The notes below the pieces were generated by a model. That model had not been told where the DNA came from. It saw only the letters and a program-made list of their open reading frames with translations, and did no database searches. Of a stretch of 64,000 bases of DNA, positions 1 through 9,063 are shown in pieces. This DNA comes from Micromonospora cremea. Lineage in GTDB: Bacteria > Actinomycetota > Actinomycetes > Mycobacteriales > Micromonosporaceae. A program made the translations under genes and the position numbers. Numbering within the stretch: the first letter of the stretch is position 1; each line of letters opens with the position of its first letter. Location: NCBI RefSeq assembly GCF_900143515.1, contig NZ_FSQT01000002.1:1117501-1181500 (forward strand). Direction: 5' to 3'.

Positions 1-691
1 GCCAGGAGATCGACGTCTTGAACTTGCGGGGCAGGTTGGAGAACTGCTTGTCACCGATGTACCGGGCGACGATCTCGTCGATCGCCGGCGTCGGGTCGAC
101 CAGCTCGTCGCGGGCCACCCCGGCGACCGGGCTGCCCAGCACGATTCGGGGGCAGTCGCCGCACGCCTCGGTGGTCTGCAGGCCGACCGACTCCAGTCGG
201 TGCCAGATCTCCGGCATGTCCTCGACCCGGATCCAGTGGTACTGGATGTTCTGCCGGTCGGTGATGTCAGCGGTGTCCCGGGCGAACTCCCGGGAGATGT
301 CCGCGATGACCCGCAGCTGGGCCAGGCTGAGCTGACCGGCGTCGATGCGGACCCGGAGCATGAAGAACTCGTCCTCCAGCTCGTGCGGCTCCAGCACGGC
401 GGTGCGCCCACCGTCGATGCCCGCCTTGCGCTGGGTGTAGAGGCCCCACCAGCGGAACCGGCCGCGCAGGTCCTGCGGGTCGATGGAGGCGAAGCCGCCG
501 TGCGCGTAGATGGTCTCGATCCGCGCCCGGACGTTGAGCGGGTCGTCGTCCTTCTTGATCCGCTCGTTGGGGTTGAGCGGCTCGCGGTGGCCGAGCGCCC
601 ACTGACCCTCACCCCGTGGCCGGCGCGTCGCCGCCCGGGCAGCGCTGGCCGTCGGGTCCTCGGAACGGGCCGGGATGCTGCTGACCGCCAT
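1..691 (-). CDS. sirA: Ferredoxin-type sulfite/nitrite reductase (5' part; runs off the window)
   Basis: N-terminal 230 residues of a siroheme/4Fe-4S reductase that reduces sulfite (or nitrite) with ferredoxin electrons in assimilation. The translation contains the NIR_SIR ferredoxin-like half-domain (RFRWWGLYTQR at about residues 75-85, then DRQNIQYHWIRVEDMPEIW) and an EACGDCPR stretch at about residue 180. The siroheme-ligating cysteines lie in the missing C-terminal half. The ATG at 691 has GGAGG about 8 nt upstream. A leader peptide of the kind found before actinobacterial sulfur genes lies just upstream, which favours sulfite over nitrite as substrate. Family assignment is firm; substrate is inferred. 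Confidence 0.88.
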   Translation of the reverse strand, partial: MAVSSIPARSEDPTASAARAATRRPRGEGQWALGHREPLNPNERIKKDDDPLNVRARIETIYAHGGFASIDPQDLRGRFRWWGLYTQRKAGIDGGRTAVLEPHELEDEFFMLRVRIDAGQLSLAQLRVIADISREFARDTADITDRQNIQYHWIRVEDMPEIWHRLESVGLQTTEACGDCPRIVLGSPVAGVARDELVDPTPAIDEIVARYIGDKQFSNLPRKFKTSISW

Positions 692-826
692 CGCGGCGTC
701 CTCCGTTGTCTGCTGTGCCTCGGGGCGGGCGCGGGGCGCGGCAGCCGGCCCGTCGAGAGCGGGCGGGACAACGGTGTCTGAGACAGCCGGCGCGGAGCGC
801 GCCCGAGACAGATGGGTCGGGCGTCG
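692..826 (-). promoter_or_regulatory. Attenuation region between leader peptide and sulfite reductase
   Basis: The 135 nt between the leader stop and the reductase start contain, in mRNA sense, CCGTTGTC (774-767) and its exact complement GACAACGG (710-703). The second copy overlaps the GGAGG ribosome-binding site of the reductase, so pairing would mask translation initiation. A second small hairpin, GGCGCG-ctc-CGCGCC, lies nearer the leader stop. Pairing is seen in the sequence; control by cysteine supply is inferred from the leader type. Confidence 0.5.
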
Positions 827-913
827 TCAGTGGGCCGGACAGATCGCGCTGCGCACGCGGCCGTAATCGACGTGGCGACGAGCCACGAAGCGGCGGACGA
901 CAGCGGCGGTCAT
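827..913 (-). CDS. Cysteine-type regulatory leader peptide of the sulfite reductase gene
   Basis: A 28-codon ORF ends 135 nt before the reductase start. Its C-terminal half, ARRHVDYGRVRSAIC, matches the pattern R-R-H-V-D-x-x-R-V-x-S-A-x-C of the small 'putative leader peptides' that precede sulfur-assimilation genes in actinobacteria. The single Cys is residue 25, close to the stop, which suits ribosome stalling when Cys-tRNA is short. The start is the ATG at 913; no strong ribosome-binding site is visible, so a leaderless or weakly initiated product is possible. The peptide is probably regulatory rather than functional as a protein. Confidence 0.75.
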   Translation of the reverse strand: MTAAVVRRFVARRHVDYGRVRSAICPAH

Positions 914-1004
914 GGGCTCATGCTGCCACACCGCATGGGGGCCGGCCAATGTGCGCGTGCCGGATCCCACATCACGGGCCGGGCCGGCCTGACAGGCTCG
1001 GGCC

Positions 1005-2507
1005 GTGGGCATGTTGTCCGAAAGGTCGACCGGGGCGGCGCGGGCCCGGCTGCGCCGCGTTCCGGTCTGGCTGCCCCCGGCGGTGCTGACCCTGGTGGTC
1101 ACCGGCGCCGGGCTGGGCTCGGCCCAGCTCTGGCGTGACGAGTTGGCCACCTGGAGCGCCGCCACCCGGTCACCCGGCGACCTGGCCCGGCTGGCCGGCA
1201 CCATCGACGCCGCCACCGGCCCGTACTACCTGCTGATGCACGGCTGGCTCGCGGTCGTCGGTGACTCCACGGTGGCGCTGCGCGCGCCGGCCGCGCTGGC
1301 GATGACCGTCGCCGCCGGGCTGCTCGCCGTGCTCGGGGCTCAGCTCGTCGACCGGCGTACCGGTCTGTTCGCCGGGCTTCTCTTCGCGCTGCTGCCCGGC
1401 ACCTCCCGCTACGGGCAGGAGGCCCGCCCGTACGCCCTCGCCACCATGCTCGCGGTGCTCGCCACCCTGCTGCTGGTGGGCGCCCTGCACCGGCCGGGCT
1501 GGGCCCGCTGGGCCGGTTACGCCGCCGCCGTGGCCGCGCTCGGGCTCACCCATCTGATCGCGCTCACCCTGCTCGTCGCGCACGCGCTGGTGGTGCTGGT
1601 CGCCTGGTGGCGGGGCCCCAAGGCCGAGTCGGGCGGTCCCGGCGACGCGGATCGGCCGGACCGGCGGGTGTGGCGGTGGGTGGTCGCGGTGGTGCCGGCC
1701 GCGCTGCTGGTGAGCCCGCTGTTGCTGAAGGCCGGCACACAGCGTTCCCGACAGTTGGACTGGGTCGCATCGGCCCGCCTGGACGACCTGAGCGCGCTGC
1801 CCGGTGGGGTGGCCCAGAGTTCCGTGGTGGGTGGGCTGCTGGTCGGGATCGCCGCGCTGGGCGCGGCCCGCATCGGGCGACGGGCCCTGCTGCCGGGGAG
1901 CGCGGTGCTGCTGCCCGTCCTGCTGCTCTTCGCCGCCGGCACGGTCGTGCCGCTGTGGGTGCCCCGGTACCTGGTCTTCGTGGTGCCCTTCGCCTGCCTG
2001 CTGGCCGGCGCGGCGCTGGCCGGGGTGACCGCGCCGACCGCGCTCGCCGTGGTGGTCCTCGCTGGGCTGCTCGGCCTGCCGGACCAGGCGGCGCTGCGGC
2101 GGACCCACGAGTGGCCGCGCAGCGCCCGGGTGGACTATGCGGGCGCCGCCCGGGTGATCGCCGACGGCCAACGACCCGGGGACGCCGTGGTCTACTCGCC
2201 CCGGCAGAGCTGGCTCTTCCTGGACCTGGGCGTCCAGTACCACCTCGGCGACCCGCCGCGGGACGTGCTTGTGACCGAGGACGAGGTCCGTCGGGGCGAC
2301 CTGTGGGCCGCCGAGTGCCCGCGACCGGCGCAGTGCCTGGCCGGCACGCCACGGGTCTGGCTGGTCGTCGCAGGGCGGCACGCCGAGCCACTGGCCACCG
2401 TGCCCGGCGCCAAGGGCGACGCGCTGCGCGCGGACTTCACCGTCGCACGTGTCTGGAAGCGCTCCGGCCTGACCGTCGCCCTGCTGACCGGCCGTCCCGG
2501 CCGCTGA
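1005..2507 (+). CDS. Polytopic membrane glycosyltransferase (GT39/mannosyltransferase-like)
   Basis: About 500 residues with roughly ten hydrophobic segments. The first periplasmic loop has the acidic pair WRDELATW (about residue 45), and LLPGTSRYGQEARPYAL lies near residue 130. Both fit the polyprenyl-phosphate-sugar-dependent GT-C fold (PMT_2/GT39-like) of actinobacterial mannosyltransferases. A soluble C-terminal domain of about 150 residues follows the last helices. It probably transfers a sugar from a lipid donor on the outer face of the membrane; acceptor unknown. GTG at 1005 and ATG at 1011 are both possible starts. It is divergent from the sulfite reductase and convergent with the sensor kinase. 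Confidence 0.7.
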   Translation: MGMLSERSTGAARARLRRVPVWLPPAVLTLVVTGAGLGSAQLWRDELATWSAATRSPGDLARLAGTIDAATGPYYLLMHGWLAVVGDSTVALRAPAALAMTVAAGLLAVLGAQLVDRRTGLFAGLLFALLPGTSRYGQEARPYALATMLAVLATLLLVGALHRPGWARWAGYAAAVAALGLTHLIALTLLVAHALVVLVAWWRGPKAESGGPGDADRPDRRVWRWVVAVVPAALLVSPLLLKAGTQRSRQLDWVASARLDDLSALPGGVAQSSVVGGLLVGIAALGAARIGRRALLPGSAVLLPVLLLFAAGTVVPLWVPRYLVFVVPFACLLAGAALAGVTAPTALAVVVLAGLLGLPDQAALRRTHEWPRSARVDYAGAARVIADGQRPGDAVVYSPRQSWLFLDLGVQYHLGDPPRDVLVTEDEVRRGDLWAAECPRPAQCLAGTPRVWLVVAGRHAEPLATVPGAKGDALRADFTVARVWKRSGLTVALLTGRPGR

Positions 2508-2681
2508 CCTGACCGCCCGTCGGGCGGGCGCGCCGGCTGCGGGCCGGTCGGCTGCGGGCCCTGTGGGCCCGTCGGGTCACGGCCGGCTGGGTGAGCGTTA
2601 TACGTATAACCCTCATCCGCACATCTGCGCCCGGAGCCGACCCGCCCGAGCGGAACTCCGGCGCCGGCGGGGAGGCGCGGG
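2508..2681. other. Convergent intergenic region with a 14-bp AT-rich perfect palindrome
   Basis: GC-rich spacer between two convergent genes. It holds short direct repeats of GGCTGCGGGCC near 2537-2560 and the perfect palindrome GTTATACGTATAAC at 2597-2610, a sharp AT-rich island. No gene is visible. Confidence 0.5.
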
Positions 2682-4256
2682 TCAGGATTGCGAGCGACCC
2701 TCGGGCGCGCTGCGAGCCAGCGGGACGACCAGCACCGCCTCGGTGCCGCCGTTGGCACCGGCGCGCAGCTCGATGGTGCCGCGCAACTCCCCGGTGACCA
2801 GCGCCCGGACGATCTGGAGGCCGAGCCGGCTGCCACGTTCGGCGTCGAAGTCGGGCGGTAGCCCCCGTCCGTTGTCCGCGACCGAGACGTGCAGCATCTT
2901 GCGGAACCGGTGCGCCGAGACCACCACCTCCGGGCGGGCCGACGGATCGGTACCGGGAACGACGGCGGGCGCCACGTCGGGAACGTCCCCCTCGTCGGCT
3001 GGCGGGAAACCGTGCTCGACGGCGTTGAGCAGCAACTCGTTGAGGACCATCACCAGCGAGGTGGCGATCTCCGCCGGCAGCACGCCGAAGCTGCCCCGCC
3101 GGCGCATGCCGACGCTCACCTCGGTCGCCGCGACCTCGGTCGCCGCGCTCGCCACCCGGTCGACGATGCCGTCGAACTCGACCGCCTCGTCGCTGGACAT
3201 GGAGAGCGTCTCGTGCACCAGGGCGATCGAGGCGACCCGGCGGACCGACTCCTCCAGGGCGACCCGGGCCTCCGGCATGGACACCCGGCGGGCCTGCAAC
3301 CGCAGCAGCGCGGCAACCGTCTGGAGGTTGTTCTTCACCCGGTGGTGGATCTCCCGGATGGTGGCGTCCTTGGTGATCAGTGCCCGGTCCCGGCGGCGGA
3401 CCTCGGTGATGTCCCGGACCAGCACCAGCGCACCGATCGGCACCCCGGCGGGCATCAGCGGCAGCGCCCGGGTGAGCATCGTCGCGCCACGCGCGTCGAT
3501 CTCCCGCCGGGGCGGCGCCTCGCCGCGCAGCGCGGCCAGGATGCCGTTTGCCGCCTCGGTGCCGTCCAGCGGGTCGCCGGCCAGCCGGCGGTGCAGCGCG
3601 GCCAGATCCTCCCCCACCAGGTGGGAGGCGTAGCCCAACCGGCGGTACGCGGACTGCGCGTTCGGGCTGGCGTAGGTCACCTTGCCGCCGGCGTCGAGCC
3701 GGACCAGCCCGTCGCCGACCCGGGGCGCGGAGGTGGTCTCGCCCGGGTGCCGGGGCGGCGGGAAGGTGCCGTCGGCGATCATCTGGGCCAGGTCGTCGGC
3801 CGTGGTCAGGTAGTTGAGCTCCAGCTGGCTGGGGGTACGCGCGGTGGAGAGGTTGGTATCCCGGCCGACCACGGCGATCACCTCGCCGGCCTCCCCCTCG
3901 GCGGTGCGCAGCCGGACCGGGATCGCCTCGTGCCGGGCCGGCACGTCGCCGTACCAGACCGGGTCGCCCTCCCGCCAGATCCGGCCCTGGGAGTAGGCCA
4001 CACCCAGGTGGGCCACCTCCGGCCCGCCGACGATCCGCCCCACCTGGTCGTCCTGGTACGCGGTGGGCGCGGTCGTCGGGCGGACCTGGGCGACGCAGAG
4101 GAACGTGCCGTCCGCGTCGACCGGCACCCAGAGCAGCAGGTCGGCGAAGGACAGGTCGGAGAGCAGCTGCCAGTCGCCGGCGATCCGGTGCAGGTGGTCG
4201 ATGTCGGCCGGACGGAGATGGGTGTGCTCCTCGGCGAGGTCGCGCAGCGTGGACAC
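2682..4256 (-). CDS. pdtaS: PdtaS-like sensor histidine kinase (GAF-PAS-HisKA_2-HATPase)
   Basis: A 524-residue soluble kinase. The N-terminal GAF-like domain (about 1-150) begins STLRDLAEEHTHL. A PAS domain with YASPNAQSAYRRLGY spans about 190-290. The dimerisation box EIHHRVKNNLQTVAALL holds the phospho-accepting His of the HisKA_2 type, and the ATPase domain carries LNELLLNAVEHGF and DNGRGLPPDF. This order matches PdtaS (Rv3220c), a cytosolic kinase that phosphorylates an ANTAR response regulator; no such regulator is visible here. No membrane segments. GTG start at 4256. The SIS gene ends 26 bp upstream on the same strand. Confidence 0.85.
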   Translation of the reverse strand: MSTLRDLAEEHTHLRPADIDHLHRIAGDWQLLSDLSFADLLLWVPVDADGTFLCVAQVRPTTAPTAYQDDQVGRIVGGPEVAHLGVAYSQGRIWREGDPVWYGDVPARHEAIPVRLRTAEGEAGEVIAVVGRDTNLSTARTPSQLELNYLTTADDLAQMIADGTFPPPRHPGETTSAPRVGDGLVRLDAGGKVTYASPNAQSAYRRLGYASHLVGEDLAALHRRLAGDPLDGTEAANGILAALRGEAPPRREIDARGATMLTRALPLMPAGVPIGALVLVRDITEVRRRDRALITKDATIREIHHRVKNNLQTVAALLRLQARRVSMPEARVALEESVRRVASIALVHETLSMSSDEAVEFDGIVDRVASAATEVAATEVSVGMRRRGSFGVLPAEIATSLVMVLNELLLNAVEHGFPPADEGDVPDVAPAVVPGTDPSARPEVVVSAHRFRKMLHVSVADNGRGLPPDFDAERGSRLGLQIVRALVTGELRGTIELRAGANGGTEAVLVVPLARSAPEGRSQS

Positions 4257-4281
4257 GGTGACCAGCGTGCCACGCCGCGTC

Positions 4282-5334
4282 TCACATCGTCGCGGTGACC
4301 TTCTTCAGCCCGCGCGGCGCGTCCGGGTCTTCGCCCCGGGTCAGCGCCAACGCCAACGCCAGCCGCTGCAACGGCAGGATGTCCAGCAGCGGGGCGTACC
4401 GCTCGTCGACCTCGGGAACGGCGAGCCGGGTGGCGCCGGGCACGTCGGCGGAGCCGACCACCACCACGTCGGCGCGGCGCTCGCCGAGGCGGGGCAGCAC
4501 CTCCCCCATCGAGCGGCCACCCGGGCCGGAGCCGACCACGGCGAGCACCGGGACCTCCGGGTCGGTCATCGCGAGCGGACCGTGCAGCAGGTCGGCGCCG
4601 GAGAAGGCGAGAGCCGGCAGGTACGAGGTCTCCATCAGCTTCAGGGCGGCCTCCCGTGCGGTCGGGTAGGCGTACCCGCGCCCGGTGGTGACCAGTTGGC
4701 GGGCGAAGCGGTAGCGCGGAGCGAGCTGGGCCGGGGTGTCGTCGGCCAGGGTTCGGCTGGCCAGGTCGGGCAGCGCGGCGAGCGCCTCCCGCTCGGCCGC
4801 CGGGAGCACACCGTCGCCGGCACGGATCCCCTCGACGAGCATCAGCAGAGCGAGCAGCTCGGCGGTGTACGTCTTGGTGGCGGCCACCGCCCGCTCGTGC
4901 CCGGCGGCGATGTCGATGCTCAGCTCGGCCACCTCGGCCAGCGGGGACCCTGGGGCGTTGGTCACCGCGAGGGTCAGCGCGCCGGAGGCCCGCGCGGCGC
5001 GCAGCACCTCGGCCAGGTCGGGCGACCCGCCGCTCTGGCTGACCCCGACGACCAGCGCGTCGGACAGGTCGGGGCGGGCGCCGAACAGGGTGACCACGCT
5101 GGGCGAGGCGAGCCCGGCGGGCAGCCCGAGCCGGATCTCGGCCAGGTACGCCCCGTAGAGGGCCGCGTGGTCGGAGGTGCCCCGGGCGGTGAAGACCACG
5201 TGCCGCGGCCGGCGCTCGGCGACCGCAGCCGCCACCCGGGCGATCTCCCCGGCGTTGACGGTGGAGAGCAGGCGCGCGTAGCCGGCCGGCTGCTCCTCGA
5301 TGTCGGCGGCCATCCCGGCCCCTGCACGCGTCAC
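4282..5334 (-). CDS. SIS-domain sugar-phosphate isomerase/deaminase-like protein
   Basis: About 350 residues with two SIS domains. Diagnostic segments are ARGTSDHAALYGAYL, GVSQSGGSPDLAEVLRAA and AATKTYTAELLAL, and in the second half TGRGYAYPTAREAALKLMET, the layout of the isomerase half of GlmS and of NagB-II/AgaS enzymes. It probably acts on an amino-sugar phosphate. There is no glutaminase domain, so it is not GlmS itself. GTG at 5334 is preferred over GTG at 5340 because GGGGAG lies 5 nt before it. It is divergent from the TPR gene. Confidence 0.75.
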   Translation of the reverse strand: MTRAGAGMAADIEEQPAGYARLLSTVNAGEIARVAAAVAERRPRHVVFTARGTSDHAALYGAYLAEIRLGLPAGLASPSVVTLFGARPDLSDALVVGVSQSGGSPDLAEVLRAARASGALTLAVTNAPGSPLAEVAELSIDIAAGHERAVAATKTYTAELLALLMLVEGIRAGDGVLPAAEREALAALPDLASRTLADDTPAQLAPRYRFARQLVTTGRGYAYPTAREAALKLMETSYLPALAFSGADLLHGPLAMTDPEVPVLAVVGSGPGGRSMGEVLPRLGERRADVVVVGSADVPGATRLAVPEVDERYAPLLDILPLQRLALALALTRGEDPDAPRGLKKVTATM

Positions 5335-5501
5335 GGACACTCCCCTCTTGCGCGATTGCCGCGCGTTTCCTGCTCAGTCTTGCACCATTGATCTGAGTGG
5401 AGCAATCGAACGAGCAGCAGTGCGCAGTTGATCACCGAAGCGCCCCAATATCAACTACGCTTGTCCCGCTTTACCCGGTGTCGCTGCGACGAGAGGACGA
5501 T

Positions 5502-7343
5502 GTGCCCGAGGGAAGGGACGACCCCGCGCTCTCCGCGACGGAGGAGCTGGCCCTGGCCCGGCTGGCACTGGACGAGGGCGACCTCCACCACGCCGCCGGC
5601 CACCTGGCCGGCGCGCTGGCCCGGGCGCCGACCCTGCCGGAGGTGCACGAGACGTTGGCCCGGCTGGCCGCGGTCGGCGGGGGCGGCGGCCTCGACCTCT
5701 TCCCGATCAACCACCACACCTTCGTCGGCGCGGTCGTCGCCCGCGCCCATCTGCTGGCCGCAGCCGGTCGTCCGGCCGAGGGGCTGGAACTGCTGGCCGC
5801 GGCCACCGGGTACGCGCCCGGAACGGAGTGGGCCGGTGTGCCGTGGGTGATCGCACCCGAGCTGGCCGAACGGCTGGACGCGGAGCACATCGCCCGGGTC
5901 CTCATGCAGGTCTGCGCCGCGTTGCCCGACCCGGTGCCGCGCGTCGGCCGGGGCGCGCTGGCGCCGTACCTCACGCTGGCCCGCAACGCGATCACCGTCC
6001 GCCCCGAGCACGGTCTGCTGCTGGGCGCGGCGTCCGCGCTGGCCAGGCGGCTCGGCGAGGTCACGCTGGCGATCCGCTGGGCCACCCGAGGTGTACGGTC
6101 CCAGCCGTCCAAGATGGGCGAGGTCTGGCTCGGGTACGCGTACCGCAGCGCTGGCCGCACCCGCGAGGCCCTCGCGGCGCTCGGCCGGGCCGTCGCCTTG
6201 GACCCCGACGACCTGGCCATCTACGCCGACATCGCCGGCACCCTGGCCGAGTCCGGCCGGCTGGACGAGGCGCTGGAGTGGACCGAGCGGGCGCTCGCCC
6301 GGGACCCGTCGTTCGACTGCGCGGTGCACACCGCCCACCGCCTGCGGCACCTGCGCGACGGCGACCTCGCCCACCTGGTCGCGCTCGCGGACTTCGTCCG
6401 TGACCACCCGGACGACAGTCACGAGCACGGCGATCTGGCCCAGTGCTGCCGGGGTCGGCCCTGGCTCGGCCAACTGACGCCGGCCGGCGGCCCGCTGCTG
6501 GACGCTCTGCGCCAGGCGGTGGCCGACGACGACAACGGTCTCGGCAGCGCCGTACGCCTTCCGGCGGTAGCTCCGCCGAGCGCGGTGCGGACGGCCACGT
6601 CGGTGGCGCCCGGGCTGCGGATCGAGGTCGCGGGCACGCCGGAGCCGGACCCGCGGGAACCGCGGCGGGCGTCCACGCGGCGGCTGTGGCACTACGCGGA
6701 CAGCGTCCCGACGCCCGCGCTGCCGGCACCCTCGGCGGCGGCGGTCGAGCGGATCGGGCAGGTCGCCCATCCGGCGTGGCCGCACCCGCCGGCGGCCTAC
6801 GACGCGGCGGTGGGCCTGGCCGGCCTGGACGTGGCCGACCTGCTCGGGCTGCTGGTGCATCCGCCGGCGGCGCCGGCCAACGCGCTGGGCCGGCTCCTGG
6901 CTGCCCAGGACCCGTCGGTCTGGGTACGCGGCGTGCAGGTGTGGGCCTGCCTGGGGCTGCTGCACCACCGCACCGATGAGCCGTGGGCGGACTCGACCCG
7001 GCGCCGAGTGCTCGTGGACCTCATCTGGGGCGTGGAGGACTGGGTCACCGAGGCGGCACTGTTCGCCCTGGTCACCGCCGCCTGGGTGGACCCGGCGGTG
7101 CGATCGGACGTGGCCCGGGTGGTGGCCGAGCGGCTGGCTGACGCGGCCGCGGTGGCCCGGACCCGGCCGGTCCCGATCGCCGTCTCTCTGGCCCACCTGG
7201 CGTTGGCCGCCCCGGCACTGGACCCGGCCACCGCCGCGCTCGCCACCGAGTTGCTCGGCGACCCGCCGCCCCGGCTCCCGCGTCCCCGCAACCCGCTCCG
7301 GCGTTTCTGGCGACGCCTCACCGCCGCACGCCGCCGCCCCTGA
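5502..7343 (+). CDS. TPR-repeat protein of unknown role
   Basis: About 613 residues, soluble. The N-terminal half is helical repeat sequence rich in alanine and leucine, with clear TPR-like units such as GYAYRSAGRTREALAALGRAVALDPDD followed by IYADIAGTLAESGRLDEALEWTERAL. A low-complexity linker follows, then a second helical domain from about residue 400. No catalytic motif is recognised. GTG at 5502 is chosen because GAGAGG stands directly upstream; an in-frame GTG at 5397 would add 35 atypical residues. A scaffold role is only a guess from the repeats. Confidence 0.6.
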   Translation: MPEGRDDPALSATEELALARLALDEGDLHHAAGHLAGALARAPTLPEVHETLARLAAVGGGGGLDLFPINHHTFVGAVVARAHLLAAAGRPAEGLELLAAATGYAPGTEWAGVPWVIAPELAERLDAEHIARVLMQVCAALPDPVPRVGRGALAPYLTLARNAITVRPEHGLLLGAASALARRLGEVTLAIRWATRGVRSQPSKMGEVWLGYAYRSAGRTREALAALGRAVALDPDDLAIYADIAGTLAESGRLDEALEWTERALARDPSFDCAVHTAHRLRHLRDGDLAHLVALADFVRDHPDDSHEHGDLAQCCRGRPWLGQLTPAGGPLLDALRQAVADDDNGLGSAVRLPAVAPPSAVRTATSVAPGLRIEVAGTPEPDPREPRRASTRRLWHYADSVPTPALPAPSAAAVERIGQVAHPAWPHPPAAYDAAVGLAGLDVADLLGLLVHPPAAPANALGRLLAAQDPSVWVRGVQVWACLGLLHHRTDEPWADSTRRRVLVDLIWGVEDWVTEAALFALVTAAWVDPAVRSDVARVVAERLADAAAVARTRPVPIAVSLAHLALAAPALDPATAALATELLGDPPPRLPRPRNPLRRFWRRLTAARRRP

Positions 7344-7370
7344 CCTCCAGCGCCGCGACCTCGTGAACGA

Positions 7371-7407
7371 CGCGCCGCGCCGTCCCTGGAGGGAACGACG
7401 CGGCGCG
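7371..7407. terminator. Hairpin between convergent TPR and MFS genes
   Basis: An imperfect inverted repeat (arms about 17 nt beginning CGCGCCGCG, loop of 3 nt, a few mismatches) between two convergent stop codons. It could serve both strands. Confidence 0.6.
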
Positions 7408-7420
7408 GGTGGTGTCGGGG

Positions 7421-9001
7421 TCAGGCGACCGGGGCCTTGCCGAGAGCGATCTCGGCCTCCTCCTCGGGGGTGGCCTGTGCCGGCGCCTCGTTCGCGGTGC
7501 GCAGTGGGATCTCCTTGATGAACCAGGCGAGCACCGGGATCGCGATGGTGAACAGCACGGCCCAGAGGAAGACGTGCGAGATCGCGTCGGCGAGACCGCC
7601 GAGCACCAGCTCGCGCGCCTGGGCGGGCAGTTCCTTGAGCTTCACCAGGTCCATCGCGCCGCCCTCGCCGCCGCCGAAGGCACCGCCGGCGGTGGAGTCG
7701 GCCAACCGGCTGGCGAAGATCGCGCCGAACAGCGAGATGCCGAATGAACCGCCGATCGACCGGAAGAAGGTGGCCGCGCCGCTGGCCGCACCGAGGTCCT
7801 TCTGCTCCACGCTGTTCTGCGCGATCAGCATGGAGGTCTGCATGAGGAAGCCCATGCCGGCACCGAGCACGACCATGTACAGCGAGGACTGCAGCTTGCT
7901 GGTGTGGGTGTCGAGCAGGGTCAGCAGTGCCATGCCCGTGGTCATCACCACGCCACCGATGATCGGGTACGCCCGGTAGCGGCCGGTCTTCGTGATCGCC
8001 CGCCCGATGACCAGGGAGACGACCAGCATGCCGAACATCAGCGGCAGCAGCAGCAGGCCGCTGTTGGTCGCCGAGGCCCCCTGCACCGTCTGCTGGTAGA
8101 GCGGCAGGAAGTTCATCGCGCCGAACATCGCGAAGCCGAGCAGGAAACCGATCAGCGAGATCAGCGCGAAGTTGCGGTTGGCGAAGAGCGCCAGCGGAAG
8201 GATCGGCTCCGGGACCCGGCGTTCCACCAGGCCGAACGCCACCAGCGCGAGCACGGACAGCACGGCCAGGGCGAGGATCTGCGGGGACGTCCAGTCGTAC
8301 TCGTTGCCGCCCCAGGTGGTGATCAGCACGATCGCGGTGATGCCGACCGAGAGCAGCCCGGCGCCGAGCCAGTCGATCCGGTGCTCGGTGCGGTACTTCG
8401 GCAGGTGCATGGTGGTGATCAGCAGAAGCAGCGCGACGCCACCCAGCGGCAGGTTCACGTAGAACGCCCAGCGCCAGGAGAGGTGGTCGGTGATGAAGCC
8501 GCCGACCAGCGGGCCGGCCACCATGGCGATGGCCATGATCCCGGCGATCATGCCCTGGTAGCGCCCGCGCTCGCGGGGCGGGACCAGGTCGCCGATGATC
8601 GCCATCACGCCGACCATGAGGCCACCGGCGCCGAGACCCTGCACGGCGCGGAAGGCGATGAGTTGCACCATGCCGTCCTGGGGACCGCCCAACATGCCCG
8701 AGCCGGCCATGCCGCAGAGCGCGGAGCCGAGCAGGAAGATGCCGACCGAGGTCAGGAAGACCGACTTGCGCCCGTAGAGGTCACCGAGCTTGCCCCAGAT
8801 CGGGGTGGAGACGGTGGTGCCGAGGACGTACGCGGTGACCACCCAGGTGAAGTGGTCGAGGCCGCCGAACTCGCCCACGATGCGCGGCAGTGCGGTGCTG
8901 ACGATCATGTTGTCGAGCATCGCGAGCATCATCGCGATCATCAGCCCGAACAGCACGACCCGTACGTTGGGTCGCGCGCCGGCCTGGGTTGCCTGAGTCA
9001 T
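7421..9001 (-). CDS. DHA2-family (14-TM) multidrug MFS exporter
   Basis: 526 residues. MLDNMIVSTALPRIVGEFGG in helix 1, WGKLGDLYGRKSVFL (MFS motif A) and the long second half with further helices match the EmrB/QacA drug:H+ antiporters. About 14 hydrophobic segments are countable, and the C-terminal tail is acidic (TPEEEAEIALGK). It is divergently transcribed from a TetR regulator with an inverted repeat between them, the standard arrangement for a drug-inducible pump. ATG at 9001 has GGGGGGAG upstream. Substrate cannot be read from sequence. Confidence 0.88.
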   Translation of the reverse strand: MTQATQAGARPNVRVVLFGLMIAMMLAMLDNMIVSTALPRIVGEFGGLDHFTWVVTAYVLGTTVSTPIWGKLGDLYGRKSVFLTSVGIFLLGSALCGMAGSGMLGGPQDGMVQLIAFRAVQGLGAGGLMVGVMAIIGDLVPPRERGRYQGMIAGIMAIAMVAGPLVGGFITDHLSWRWAFYVNLPLGGVALLLLITTMHLPKYRTEHRIDWLGAGLLSVGITAIVLITTWGGNEYDWTSPQILALAVLSVLALVAFGLVERRVPEPILPLALFANRNFALISLIGFLLGFAMFGAMNFLPLYQQTVQGASATNSGLLLLPLMFGMLVVSLVIGRAITKTGRYRAYPIIGGVVMTTGMALLTLLDTHTSKLQSSLYMVVLGAGMGFLMQTSMLIAQNSVEQKDLGAASGAATFFRSIGGSFGISLFGAIFASRLADSTAGGAFGGGEGGAMDLVKLKELPAQARELVLGGLADAISHVFLWAVLFTIAIPVLAWFIKEIPLRTANEAPAQATPEEEAEIALGKAPVA

Positions 9002-9043
9002 GGGTAAGCTCCCCCCGAGGATTGCCTTACTTACTTGCCGCCC

Positions 9044-9063
9044 GGCTAGTCACCTTACTAGCC
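9044..9063. promoter_or_regulatory. Probable TetR operator in the MFS/TetR divergent region
   Basis: GGCTAGT-cacctt-ACTAGCC is a perfect 7-bp inverted repeat with a 6-bp spacer, centred between the divergent starts at 9001 and 9114. Related half-sites (CTTACTTGCCG before it, and AACTTACCG on the other strand after it) flank it, suggesting more than one dimer site. Binding by the neighbouring TetR protein is inferred. Confidence 0.6.

Noticed and set aside
5397..5501. Upstream GTG start for the TPR protein
   Set aside because: It would add 35 residues without family-like sequence, while GTG 5502 has a good ribosome-binding site.
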